Source: Triatoma infestans
Taxonomy: Eukaryota > Arthropoda > Insecta > Hemiptera > Reduviidae
Direction: 5' to 3'
Length of the DNA: 64,000 nucleotides
Assembly (NCBI GenBank): GCA_011037195.1
Contig: JAAEAF010006598.1
Coordinates: forward strand, 42,774 to 106,773
Shown: positions 22,861 to 33,294 of the stretch, piece by piece
How the letters are laid out: every line of letters starts with the position of its first letter
Numbering within the stretch: the stretch's first letter is position 1
Notes under the pieces: model-generated
The model's input: only the letters and a program-made list of their open reading frames with translations
What the model was told of the DNA's origin: nothing
The model's database searches: none
Position numbers and translations under genes: made by a program

Positions 22861-23740
22861 GTAAGAAATCTCGACCTTCGTTATAGAGCTGGCACTTTGT
22901 ACCAACTTCGTTCAGGCCTTTCTCAACACTGCTGGACTTCTTGGACAAGCATAAATACTGGAAAAGTTGAAACCAGATGATTTTACTGGATGTCTGGACA
23001 ATTTAGGGCAACCGACAGCAGTGAAATGGCATGTTGTGCAGTTGAGATATAGCAAAAGAACTGGGGGAGGGATCTTGCTTTAGTCCAATCCACCCGCTGC
23101 GAAACAGAATAATTGGGGATCTCCCTTTTGTTGCAGACTAAGTTAAACAACTTTTTACTCAACTCAGGAGCCTACTTCAGACAGGCTAGCTCATGATCGC
23201 ACGTTTTGGAGTGAGATTTAGATCTTCTTCTAAACCAAAGATCTCTTTGCATCTCTCTTGAAATCAGTTTGGATTTCTGGGACGTTCATTAAGGAATGTT
23301 ATGTTGTAAAGGCTAGTAGGACCAAGTGGCTTGTCTGAGTCTCTTCTAGAGCTTTGACTAGTTTGTCTAAGCTTCATTATTAAATGCTAGAAGTGATAGA
23401 ACAAGCAATGAAGTTTATCCATTAAATAAGATCCTATCCCTCGAAGGAGGTCATTGCTTCAGGGACTTTGCGTCCTGAACGTAGCACACAACATTTAATG
23501 ATCTAGCGTACGGCACCATTGGCTCTGTACCTTTTACAGATGACTAGATGCTCTGTAATAAAGTAATAAACTGATACCTAGAAGGGATCAACAACAGTTG
23601 TAGGTCGCAGTAGATTTTACCATCCCTCCCACATCGACCAGCCTGACTTCCATTTTAGTCAGGACTTGATTGATATATATGTACTAGGTACTGGTCTCTA
23701 ATGTAATCAAAATCAGGCGCCATCTTTATTCTAACCACTA
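22861..23740. other. GC-balanced block of unknown origin, possibly decayed transposon coding sequence
   Basis: Composition is visibly less AT-biased than the flanks and codon-like. All six frames are interrupted every 20-60 codons and no conserved motif was recognised. It may be the 5' part of one of the non-LTR elements or another decayed element. Confidence 0.3.
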
Positions 23741-23744
23741 ATTA

Positions 23745-24227
23745 TAATTGAACCCTCTAAAATAAATTTTTCCGGAAAAATGTTGCAAATCCAAATTGTA
23801 GGTGCAGCCAACATTACAAATTTAAAGAAAATTTTGGAACCAATTAAGAGAAAATTCTGAAAAATACAGAAACTTATTTTGTAACGTCGTACTTTCGGTT
23901 AACCGATTTTCTTCAAACTTGGAATCTAGCAATTCATTAATTTATTGCAACTTAATATTATATAGATGATGATATATTCGAATGTTATTACAGAGGAAAG
24001 CAGAATGTTCCAGCCCCCTTCCAAAAAAATTCAGTTTTTCTGGGAAAATATCTCCTGATATTTGATTGTCTGAATGTGTGGTTAGTATGAGAAATTCAAA
24101 AGAGAATCGTTACGGCTTTTTCTTCTTTTTTTTATAAAATTGCGAAAAAGTAAAAGAAAATACCACTGTAGTTGCACTTCAGGTCGACTGATTTTTAGCC
24201 GAAACTTTTGTATCGGAGGCGACGGTG
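23745..24227 (+). repeat. Family A dispersed repeat, + copy interrupted at its right end
   Basis: AAATAAATTTTTCCGGAAAA, TTTCGGTTAACCGATTTTCT, TTACAGAGGAAAGC, TGCACTTCAGGTCGACTG and TCGGAGGCGACGGTGACC. Stops exactly where a non-LTR 3' end begins. Confidence 0.8.
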
Positions 24228-24815
24228 ACCTTAGATTAGATTGAGCAGTATGAGAAACCTCCCTCTTCATGAGGTTGGTTTTGGAACAGCCGACTCTCTC
24301 CAGCTTTCCCAACCAGCTCTTTTTGCATTATTAGCTCCTCTGATCTCAGTATACACAATCTAGCGATTGCAGCACAATGAACAGCAGATGAAGCGTTTCC
24401 TCCTCCTCCTCTTGACATAGTCTACACAAAGATTCTGAGCTTTATCCCCACCTCATGTAGGTAGTTTTTTAAATCAGTAGGTCGTGCCCTGTGAAAAGGC
24501 CTGTCACCAGGTTAATCTGGTTCCTTCCTAAGCAAAAGGTCTCTTTAATTCTATTCTTCGACATGATCATCTTGCTGTATTTGACTCCCAGACTTAGTTT
24601 CCTAATTACATCGTGCTCTCTCCAGAGCCGGTCTTTAAACTAAGAATACCCGTATTGCCCTTTCGTTATCCGGAGGACAGTTTGTGGACTAAAACGTAGT
24701 ATTAGCCCCATTGCTGGGGTAGTAAACAGCCATTTGTTCCGCTTTTCATTACCTCGAATCCCCGCGTGTTCCGACACCCATTCCAGACGGTGTTAGCTTA
24801 ACCAGTACATCAATT
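24228..24815 (-). pseudogene. Non-LTR retrotransposon 3' fragment (C-terminal zinc motif), 5' truncated
   Basis: On the minus strand near 24430-24385 a frame reads CRLCQEEEEETLHLLF, the same C-terminal motif as at 53303-53350, so both belong to one element family. Later frames give TNLMKREVSHTAQSNLRS. The element's 3' end is the short repeat CAATCTAATCTAAGG at about 24228-24242, with no poly-A. The 5' edge near 24815 is a truncation. Frameshifts separate the motifs. Confidence 0.65.
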
Positions 24816-24837
24816 TTGTGTTTCTGTTTTTGTAAAT

Positions 24838-24983
24838 TTTTACTTTCCCTTACTGCTGTTAAGAAGAAATATTGGGGGGATCAAGTCAAATTGTCTGGAA
24901 ATTGAGTTTTCACTAGAAATACACGTTTTGAGGTTCCCTAAGTCTGGAAAAAATGGTTTCTCAGAAATTGTTCTCTCTCTCTG

Positions 24984-25030
<47 letters not shown>
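24838..25030 (-). repeat. Family A dispersed repeat, - fragment with (GT)n
   Basis: TTTACTTTCCCTTACTGCTG, AAATTGAGTTTTCACTAGAA, ATACACGTTTTGAGGTTCCC, then a (GT)n tract of about 40 bases (24989-25028). Confidence 0.8.
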
Positions 25031-25794
25031 CAAATACATATAAGACTCTGTGTCTCCGGACTTGTTATATACTCTTCTACTGTAAACGGCACTTGGCCTA
25101 AACGTCACCCCCCAACAGAACACCACTCTCAATTTTAATTCAAATTATTCAAACTACTCAAATTTAACTCAATTTTATTATTATTATTAAGTAGATAACT
25201 ATAGTAATTTGTTAAGTGTTTAACATTACATATCTAATAAAAACACAGTAAATTAAGTCAGCTGATTAAACTTTAAAACAATCAGCTGATCTATATCACT
25301 GCCTTCCATATTAAGGAAATAATAATAACAAAATGAAATACTGTCTCACGATCTTTTTTTTTATTATCTATTTTATTTTTAAATAATAATCTGTAATAAA
25401 TAGCTTTTGATTGAAAGGGCAAAGTAAACGAATAAAATATAGTGCAACCATAAATCACGAACTATTTCTGGATTTTCGTTTTAATAATCTCTTATGTTAT
25501 TGGTAAACGGAAATAACAAGAAAAAAAAGTTCTATCGTCGGTAGTATATTAACGAGATAAACGTGAAATGAGGGATATATATAAGGTATGGATTGTTATC
25601 ATTATAATTTATAACATATTACTGGCATGACTAATATGACAGATAGATTTGTGTCTGGTTTATTTGACATAAAGGGGGTGGACGCTGAAATATACAGCAA
25701 ATGTGAACGTGTAGTTCACATGATCTTCCACTTCACTGTGGGGTAAAAATGTTAAAGAAAATTGGCTAATTCTAGATCCTGGATATTTTTATTT
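25031..25794. other. AT-rich sequence, nothing recognised
   Basis: No gene or repeat block identified. Confidence 0.4.
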
Positions 25795-26395
25795 TAACTT
25801 CCTCTCTTTCTAATGTAAGCGGAAGTTGTACGATTGTATTGTATATTCTTCAAATTGAGTTTTTGTTGGAAATACTTGTTTTAAAGCCCTCAGAAAAACA
25901 AAAAACAGGAAGTCAAATATAATTCCATTTTAGATACTGTCCATAATAAAGGACAAGAAGGGGCTCCGTTAAAATCTAAACCAACCGGAAGTGCTACTTT
26001 AGACATTTTTTTATTTTGTTTTGTTTGTTATTTTATTAAAAAACGACACCAGCGATTTTCTCTACTTGGAGCAATAACAGCATACATAAATTTGAAATAT
26101 TAGTCTGGGAATATTTATTTTTGGAGGGAATCTGTAGGAACTGCGTCGCCAGCTCCCCTTTAAGGCGTCACTTCCAAATATCTTAGGGTTCTACTAATTA
26201 TACAATAAATGACATTAAAACACCATGTTGAGAGAAAATCAATTAACAACAAGTGCGAGTTTTCAGAATGATTTTTTTTTCTAATTTTGTTTCTTATTTT
26301 CTCGAAGGCTCCAAGGATTTTCCTAAAACTTGGTGATATATATATATAAGTATATATATATACGCACCTATGACTTTTATTAATTTTTCTTACTC
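25795..26395 (-). repeat. Family A dispersed repeat, - copy
   Basis: CTTCCTCTCTTTCTAATGTA, CAACCGGAAGTGCTACTTTA, CGACACCAGCGATTTTC and, for the other subunit, TTTTCTCGAAGGCTCCAAGG. A TA tract interrupts it near 26338-26362. Confidence 0.8.
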
Positions 26396-26449
26396 CAGAG
26401 TAGAAGTATTCTATATTCTATTCTCTATTATATTAATTTTTCTTACTCT

Positions 26450-26870
26450 AGAGTATTTTTCTTACTCAGTATTGCGATCCTATCAAATTTTTTAAATTGA
26501 GTTTTCACCGGAAATACTCGTACTATTGCTGTTGATATTCTGCTTTCGTCTTTTCTACTTCAATTGTCCAAGATATTCTTTGTGGATTTTTTCCGCGGGT
26601 GAGTCTTAAGCTCTTGTCTATACCTCAGCCGTAGTTGAAGGGTTTTTAAATTAAATTTTAGATGAATCACTTTTATTGCCTGAAAAATTTTATTTTTAGG
26701 GGTTTATGGGGGTAGTTGTTAGCGTTAGGCCTAACTTTAAAGTGCTAGGTTCAATATATTGCACGATTCTATCACTTGTCTAAAATATTAGAGAGAATTA
26801 AGTGTGTTGCGAATATATGAAGCTTGAAATAAATTCTTGAGAATGATTCATGCAAAATTCTTTGGCGTAT
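26450..26870 (-). repeat. Family A dispersed repeat, - copy (degraded)
   Basis: CTTACTCAGTATTGCGATCC, AAATTGAGTTTTCACCGGAA, TTAGATGAATCACTTTTATT and the TTTAAAGTGCTAGGTTCAAT block. Confidence 0.75.
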
Positions 26871-27804
26871 TTTCTTGATTATAATTCGAGAACTTGCTTT
26901 TTTTTTCTTATTTTATAAATATTAAGTATAGATAGAGAGCATCTTTACTAGAACAAATCTTTTTATTGTTTAAACATTACCTTGTCTTCAACATAACCTA
27001 ATTCATAAGCTGCAAACATAACCTGAATCTACGTTTTTTTTTAGTTTGACCTAAATCAAAATAAAACAGATTTCCGCAAAAGGAATTGCTATAGTAATGT
27101 GAAATAGAATAGTGTTAATAGTTTAAGTGGATTGTTGTGCATAAAACTAGAATAAAGTGTTTACATCACAATAGACCACTTGAGTTTATATATATAGGTA
27201 TAGTTTATAGATATGTATTAGAAAAACAATAACAGAACGAAAAATTGCTCTGAAGGTTACATGCCATAAGGTTAGAAAAAACATTATAAAAAAACCTCGT
27301 GTTCATTAAATCATTTTTCTATTTTTTGTTTGTTTTAGTTTTGAATACTATTATTGGTTCAATTGTTTATTGTTTGGTGCTTGCATTAATATTTTATATT
27401 CCAATTGAATCTATTTAAAGGGGAAAATAAAAAAAATCGAATATGAAATTACATATTTCTATGTATATAAATCTATTTAGTGAAACTGATCACGTAGTTA
27501 TTATAACTGTACATATACGAGTCGTATAATAGATATCTCTATGGCAGTGACTTCCTTGTAGATCTATTGAATAATTCGACATTGAATATAAGGTGGTGAC
27601 ATTCGAATGTGTGATCGGCAGTTATATTAGTATTTATTCATCATGGCGACAGGAAATTATTACGATAAATATAACTTGGTGTGCCAACTCATTTTGAGAA
27701 CAAAAAAAAAACAACAACTTGCTTTTATCTAGTATATCAGTCTAGATAAAATGAATTATTGATAATAAATTTCAGTCGTAGATATTTATATTTTGGCCAT
27801 ATCA
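26871..27804. other. AT-rich sequence, nothing recognised
   Basis: No gene or repeat block identified. Confidence 0.4.
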
Positions 27805-27990
27805 TCAGTTTCTTTTTGCTCTTTCTCATTCTCCTAGTAAAAGAAAGTATTATAAAAATTTTTGATATCGAGCTTTCACAAAAAATACACGTTTTGAGGT
27901 CTCCTAAGCCGAAAGAGTAGTTTTTGGAAAAATGGCCTCTGTGTGTGTGTGTGTGTGTGTGTGTGTATTTACAGATATCCTACAACACGC
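27805..27990 (-). repeat. Family A dispersed repeat, - fragment with (GT)n
   Basis: CTTTCTCATTCTCCTAGTAA, ATATCGAGCTTTCACAAAAA, ACACGTTTTGAGGTCTCCTA, then (GT)n at about 27942-27966. Confidence 0.8.
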
Positions 27991-28009
27991 TAAATATAAA
28001 TGAATTTCA

Positions 28010-28280
28010 ATGAAAAAAGGCTTCCAACTTTTTAGAGAAAATAGTTAAAAACCGTTTTTAAATTCGATAAAACTTGGAGATCTATTCTGCAAAATCACAC
28101 TTCCGGTTAAGGGATTTCTTTAAAATTCAAACTTGGAATTCTAGCAACGCATTTAATGAAAATTAACTTATGTAATTAGCAGAACCTGTACATTGCAGTA
28201 AAGTGGCATTTTAGAAGAAAGCTCTACAACATTGCACCTCCCACAGGACTCTCCGGAAAACCAAATTTCCAATAATAATA
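28010..28280 (+). repeat. Family A dispersed repeat, + fragment (subunit 1)
   Basis: TATTCTGCAAAATCACACTT then CCGGTTAAGGGATTTC, TTCTAGCAACGCATTTAATG, TAAAGTGGCATTTTAGAAGA. It lies tail to tail with the preceding minus fragment. Confidence 0.75.
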
Positions 28281-29104
28281 TTTCCAATTACGCAGGCAAA
28301 AAAAAAAAATCTTAGTTAATTTGCTAGTAATGACGCAAAAAAAAAATATATGAGTTATTATTAAATGACGCACACACATACACGGTTACGTCATAAAGAA
28401 AGTGTTTGCCCGAATACTTATTATATTTCCAAATTGACTTAAAAGCCTCACGTCTCGCCTCCGAGCTGTACACGTATATTTACAAACGTAATCATTTCGT
28501 GTAACATTCAATTCCCTGTCAATATTGACATATGTATGTTCTATGGATTTAATGTTTTCCTTCTTTTTTACTCTCTCTCTCTATCACGTCATACACACAT
28601 ACACATCCATACACACACACATACATACATACATACATACATACTTATATACTTACATACACACACACAGTCAAAGCATTGCTATTTAATTCTACATTAT
28701 ACACTTATTTTTTGGCAATTATAATAATAATGTTCTGATAATATTACTAATTAAACAGCTGATTTATTGCAATGCTTTCTTGATATTTACCAAAATATTT
28801 ACAAAATAACACATTGATGATAATTTTTACAATATTTATATGTTTAAGATACCGATTTTGTTGAAATCACTGGTAGTTATCAAAGTCTCCTCTCTCTCAC
28901 TCTCTCTCTCTCTCTCTTTTCCTGAAAGAGGTATTAATTGGTATTTGCTTGTCAGAGTTCCAAAATTATGAGTATCCATATCTTCCTCGAGTCATGAGCT
29001 TTGTTACATAACTGTCTGCCAAGCGAAGTACTTACCATCTTTACGCCATTATAGTGCGCCATAAGTACATAGAATTAATGTTAATTAAATGTATTTATAG
29101 GTTC
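28281..29104. other. AT-rich sequence with (CA)n/(CATA)n and (TC)n
   Basis: A compound CA and CATA microsatellite lies at about 28590-28670, and a (TC)n tract at about 28888-28918. No gene seen. Confidence 0.5.
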
Positions 29105-29620
29105 TCTTTCTAATAATATAAGAATATGTATTGTGATCATATTTTCGAAATTGACTTATTATCTCAAACATATGTTTTGAGGTACCCCGGAGTGCAAAAA
29201 ATGTTTGTAGCGAATGTTCTGTCTGTGTGTGTGAATAAAACATCTCAAAAACTAAAATTACAGGAAGCTCAAACTTGATAATTCCATCTAGGTATTATCA
29301 CCGCATCTAACACGAAGGTTTCGGGCAAAATACATCAACCAGAAATGCTCCTTTACTGAATAATTTCTTTCCTCAGTTTTTCGCGTTTTTCTCGAAAACG
29401 CCACCAACGATTTTCTTTTAATTCAAATAATTTTCCTAAAATAATTATTTTGGAACATTTTTTTTTTAATATTTTCTCTGGAAAATTTATTTTTGGAATG
29501 TTGGAGGGGTACAGTAGCGTTAGCTTTCCTCTAAACTACCATTCCAGTACAATGTACGGCCCTGCCTCTTATGTAGCATGAATCATCTTGTGAGAAGCAT
29601 TGCTAGAATCTTATTTTAAT
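29105..29620 (-). repeat. Family A dispersed repeat, - copy
   Basis: TCTAATAATATAAGAATATG then TATTGTGATCATATTTTCGA, GTGTGTGTGAATAAAACATC, CCGCATCTAACACGAAGGTT, CTCGAAAACGCCACCAACGA, TTAGCTTTCCTCTAAACTAC. Confidence 0.85.
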
Positions 29621-29639
29621 GATAGAATTGTGTAATAAA

Positions 29640-30072
29640 GTAAAATAGCACATTAAAAAAAAATCTCTTCCATAAAATCCGCCTTGATTGAATTTTCCCT
29701 GACAAATGTTTCAAATCAAAACGGTAGTTTTTAATACGTGTAAACATATTTAAAGAAAATCGTTGGAGCAATTTTTGAGATAATTGCAAAAAAGTAAACA
29801 AATCATTTAGGAATTTTGACAGACAACTTACTATCGCATTCCATGGAGATCTGAACGGAGGTTTCCATCGAGGTTTGAACTTTCTTTGATTTTTCGTTTT
29901 TGAGCTATGTTGTTCAGAAACACACACACACACATACACAGGGGCCATTTTCTAAAAACTTTTTTTTTTGGACTCAGGAACCTCAAAACGTATTTATACG
30001 GTGAAAACTCGACATCAAAAATTTGACACAATTAAATACTCTTTCTTACTTAGGAGTAAGAGAAAGTAAAAA
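29640..30072 (+). repeat. Family A dispersed repeat, + copy with (CA)n
   Basis: TTTCAAATCAAAACGGTAGT, AAAGAAAATCGTTGGAGCAA, GATTTTTCGTTTTTGAGCTA, (CA)n (about 29921-29940), AATTTGACACAATTAAATAC and the terminal hairpin CTTTCTTACTTAGGAGTAAG. Confidence 0.85.
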
Positions 30073-30596
30073 ACATTAATAATACCTATAAAAAAAGTGT
30101 AAAACCTATAAAATTAGCATAATTTTTTCAACCTTGTACTCTTTTAAATAATTAACTAAATATTAATTTGACATTAACTAATAAAATTGTTAACAGCAAT
30201 GGAAAGCGGAATACTGTAACAGGTAGATTATAATTTACTATATAAACATATAAGTAATTATCACACTTATGTGATAATTTAATTTTGTACAGCTTAATTA
30301 AAGGTGTGTCATTATTTATTGGACGGTGTCTGTAGATATTTTAATTTATATACAAGATTTAATTACTTATTCTATAATTAAAAATTCTATTTTTTATTTA
30401 TTTATTTATTTATATATTATTAATAACATTTTATTTAGACTATTTAATTCAATTTTAATCCGTTGTTTGTTTTTAAGATTTTAATATTCTTCCTGCCGCG
30501 CCCTTGCGACATCATCGCCATCTTCCGGCATTAAACTTGAACTAAAGATGGTTCTGATTATTACCACTAGATGTCTCACTGATTAATTACTAATAC
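30073..30596. other. AT-rich sequence, nothing recognised
   Basis: No gene or repeat block identified. Confidence 0.4.
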
Positions 30597-31240
30597 ATAA
30601 AAAAACCTGGGGTCAAACCTCACAACACGACTATCACTTAATTCAATTGATACTTAATTTAATTTACTGATTTTCTTTAACACTGCAATGTTTTTACAAT
30701 TTCTTGTTACCATAAAAAAAGGTGGCAGAGGTTTACCTGAGCGGACTTACGTGGATCGCACTCTATGAAAAGCATCAAAGCTTTCCGGTTTAAATTTAAA
30801 TCTAGCTGACAAACCCACAAAATCCCCCGCAAAAATAATTTTTTTCGGAAAAATGTTTCAAATAAAAGTGATATTTTTAACCGAACAGCACTCAGTATAC
30901 CAAATTTAAAGAAATTATTGCATCCGATTACGTAAAAAAAAAACCATAATCTCAAAAAACCTATTCTGGTAAGACGCACTTCCGTTTAACCGATTTTCTT
31001 CAAATTTGAAGAATTCTATTAATGCTTCTAATGAATATTAATATAAGAAAATATTTATACTAAGTTTGAACTCACTGCCATTTTAGTTTTTTAAATATTT
31101 TGTTCACTTATACACACACCATTCGCTAACAGCCATTTTATAGGACTCCAGATAACCTCAAAATATGTATTTCTGGTGACAACTCAATTTCGATAATTTG
31201 ACATGATTGCATCACTTCCACTCACTAGGAGTAAGGAATA
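30597..31240 (+). repeat. Family A dispersed repeat, + copy (middle deleted)
   Basis: 5' tip CTGGGGTCAAACCTCACAAC, GTTTCAAATAAAAGTGATAT, GACGCACTTCCGTTTAACCG. A jump then leads to GTATTTCTGGTGACAACTCA and the 3' end GACATGATTGCATCACTTCC. Confidence 0.8.
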
Positions 31241-31554
31241 AGTTATAAACAAATTAATTGTCGTCAATAAAAGATAATATAATATATTTTTTTTTTTAAT
31301 CAGACATGCAAGAATGTAAGAACAAAAATTTACTACGTACGCCCATTCATAGGCCTATTCACAGTAGAAATTACAATGACACAAGACATTACTGGTGGAG
31401 CAACCAGGCTGTATGTATGTATATGTGTGTATGTGTGTAGGCCGTGTTTGATGGGCAGCAGTTGGCCAACCTGCCTGTGTTGTCTCTTTCTCATCTAACG
31501 GATGTATTATTCATAGTTTAATAATGTTAAAAATTCATTTTATATTCTCTTATT
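31241..31554. other. Unassigned sequence
   Basis: Includes an irregular GTAT/GTGT stretch near 31410-31440. No gene seen. Confidence 0.4.
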
Positions 31555-32095
31555 CTGTTGTGTATAGAAAGAGGAAGTGCTGCCTGCGATCGTGAATTCG
31601 TTTTCACCGGACATTCATGTTTTGAGGTCTCCTGCAAAAAAGTTTTTAGAATACTTTGAATGTGTTGCGTCTGAGAACAAAATATCTCGATGCGAAAATT
31701 CGAATGTGTCTCAAATTTGATATTCCATTTAGGTTCAATCACAGCTTCCTTTAACTTACCACTTCAGTGCAATATACACTTGCACTATATACATGACATT
31801 ATGGTATATTAAAAGCATTGTTGGAATGCCAAATTTGAAGAAAATCTTTTAATTGATAGTGTGATTTTGCAGAATAGGTTTCAGAGTCTAACTTAATTGT
31901 CTTATAAACAGCTCCAATGATTTTCTCCAAACTTTGTATACTGTCCAGACATATAAATAACTATCACTTCTATCTCTAAGATTTTCCAAGGAAAATTGTA
32001 TTTTTGGGGGTTCTGGGGAAACACTAGCGTTAAGCTTTCCTCTACAGTACCTCTTCAGTACACTGCATGCTTCCACAACCTATATAATATTAATG

Positions 32096-32110
32096 TTATT
32101 AATATAACAT
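32096..32110 (+). repeat. 15-bp target-site duplication, left
   Basis: TTATTAATATAACAT, repeated exactly at 32422-32436 on the other side of the palindromic insertion. Confidence 0.85.
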
Positions 32111-32146
32111 CAGAGACATTTTCCGTGGTAGCCTGCTTCATTTTGT

Positions 32147-32188
32147 GGTCATCGACCGGTTTCGGGCGTTCGCCCATCTTCAGGATGC
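32147..32188 (-). ncRNA. Hammerhead ribozyme-like motif (minus strand)
   Basis: Reading down from 32188: stem I strand CATC, core CTGAAGA, stem II GGGCG-AA-CGCCC (perfect), GAA, stem III ACCGGT (self-complementary, 155-160), C, then GATG closing stem I. All core positions of the hammerhead consensus CUGANGA...GAA...NUH are present. Stem III is too short to close as a hairpin, but two molecules could pair through ACCGGU, as known for dimeric hammerheads of Penelope-like elements and retrozymes. Activity is inferred, not shown. Confidence 0.65.
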
Positions 32189-32306
32189 GTTTTTCAGACA
32201 GTGTGACAACACAGACTTGCACAGAGCAACTTAGTTTCACACAAGGACTCAGTGTGTAACTGAATTTGCTCTGTGCAAGTCTGTGTTGTCACACTGTCTG
32301 AAAAAC

Positions 32307-32348
32307 GCATCCTGAAGATGAGCGAACGCCCGAAACCGGTCGATGACC
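32307..32348 (+). ncRNA. Hammerhead ribozyme-like motif (plus strand)
   Basis: CATC (32308-32311), CTGAAGA (32312-32318), stem II 32319-32331 with one A-C mismatch (GAGCG-AA-CGCCC), GAA (32332-32334), ACCGGT (32335-32340), C (32341), GATG (32342-32345). The catalytic core is intact, stem I is 4 bp, and stem II is one pair weaker than in the minus copy. Confidence 0.62.
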
Positions 32349-32421
32349 ACAAAATGAAGCAGGCTACCACGGAAAATATCTCTGATGCTTTCCAGCTCCG
32401 CGGAACCAACCACCACAACAA

Positions 32422-32436
32422 TTATTAATATAACAT
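32422..32436 (+). repeat. 15-bp target-site duplication, right
   Basis: TTATTAATATAACAT, identical to 32096-32110. Confidence 0.85.
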
Positions 32437-32874
32437 TGCTAGAATTCCAAATTTGTAGAAAATGGGTTGACCAGAATTGCAACTTTACAGCATAAGTTTT
32501 GAGTTTTATTGGAATTTTGTCGAAAACGACTTTAACGATTTCCTTTAAACTTGGGACACTCCTTGCACAGATCGAGACCTATCACTTTTATTTGTAACAT
32601 TTTCCTGGAAAAATAGTGTTTAGATGGTTGTGAGGAATCTTGAGATGTTAAAATTCAAATGTGTTCAATATTATTGGCGCTATGTACAATGTGATCATTT
32701 TCTACGTTGCAGATGTTGATAGATTAGCGCTTGCCCCCCCCCCCCCAGACTAATGAGCAAAATTTAAAGTTTAAAGAAAATTTGTCCAGTTGTTTAAGAG
32801 GGGTAAGAGGAAGTCGTGTGAGTGTGTCACACCAGATTTCTTTTGCGTAATTGTATGTTTTGAGGACTGCTAAA

Positions 32875-33135
32875 ACTAGATCGGCACGCAATGGTATTGT
32901 CGAAATCCAACTAGCGTAAGCACAATTTTACCGATTTTTTTTTTTCAGTTTTTTGCGAATCCCTGAAAACAGAAAAAGTGGCTCCAAAGAGACTTTTGCA
33001 ATGCTTACTGCACTTGTATCAACCTTCAACTTCATTAAGACTATTTTCCCGGAAAAATTGATTTTAGGTGAATCTGGGTGTTTCAATCCCATATAAAGTA
33101 AAAATTCCAAGTTTGAAGATTATTAGTCAATTTTA
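32875..33135 (-). repeat. Family A dispersed repeat, - fragment
   Basis: AACTAGCGTAAGCACAATTT, TTCAGTTTTTTGCGAATCCC, GTGGCTCCAAAGAGACTTTT, TTTTCCCGGAAAAATTGATT. Confidence 0.65.
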
Positions 33136-33294
33136 TAACGGTGTAAAATAAATTCATGCGCGTGTTTCACTTAGGTTTTCAGGCTAGCAAGAAAACTATA
33201 AAGTATGGAGAATATTAACTACAGATTCAGGAAACCTGAGCATATTTAACGGATAAAAGTAAAAGTTTAATTCGTAATTACGAATCAAAATTAA

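Larger units (their letters stand above)
32111..32421. mobile_element. 311-bp palindromic insertion made of two head-to-head ribozyme-bearing units
   Basis: The left half (about 32111-32230) is a minus-strand copy and the right half (about 32269-32421) a plus-strand copy of one unit. Each contains GCTCTGTGCAAGTCTGTGTT, a hammerhead-like core, ACAAAATGAAGCAGGCTACC and ACGGAAAATATCTCTG (ACGGAAAATGTCTCTG in the left copy). The right copy ends AACCAACCACCACAACAA directly at the target duplication; the left copy lacks that tail. A 15-bp duplication brackets the whole, which fits target-primed reverse transcription rather than cut-and-paste. No protein is encoded, so it is non-autonomous. Confidence 0.8.
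31555..32845 (-). repeat. Family A dispersed repeat, full-length - copy split by a 311-bp insertion
   Basis: 3' end AGAGGAAGTGCTGCCTGCGA on the left and 5' tip GGGGTAAGAGGAAGTCGTGT then GAGTGTGTCACACCAGA on the right, with both subunits between. Element sequence resumes after 32436 in register with the sequence before 32096, so the ribozyme-bearing unit inserted into this copy after it was established. Confidence 0.85.
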
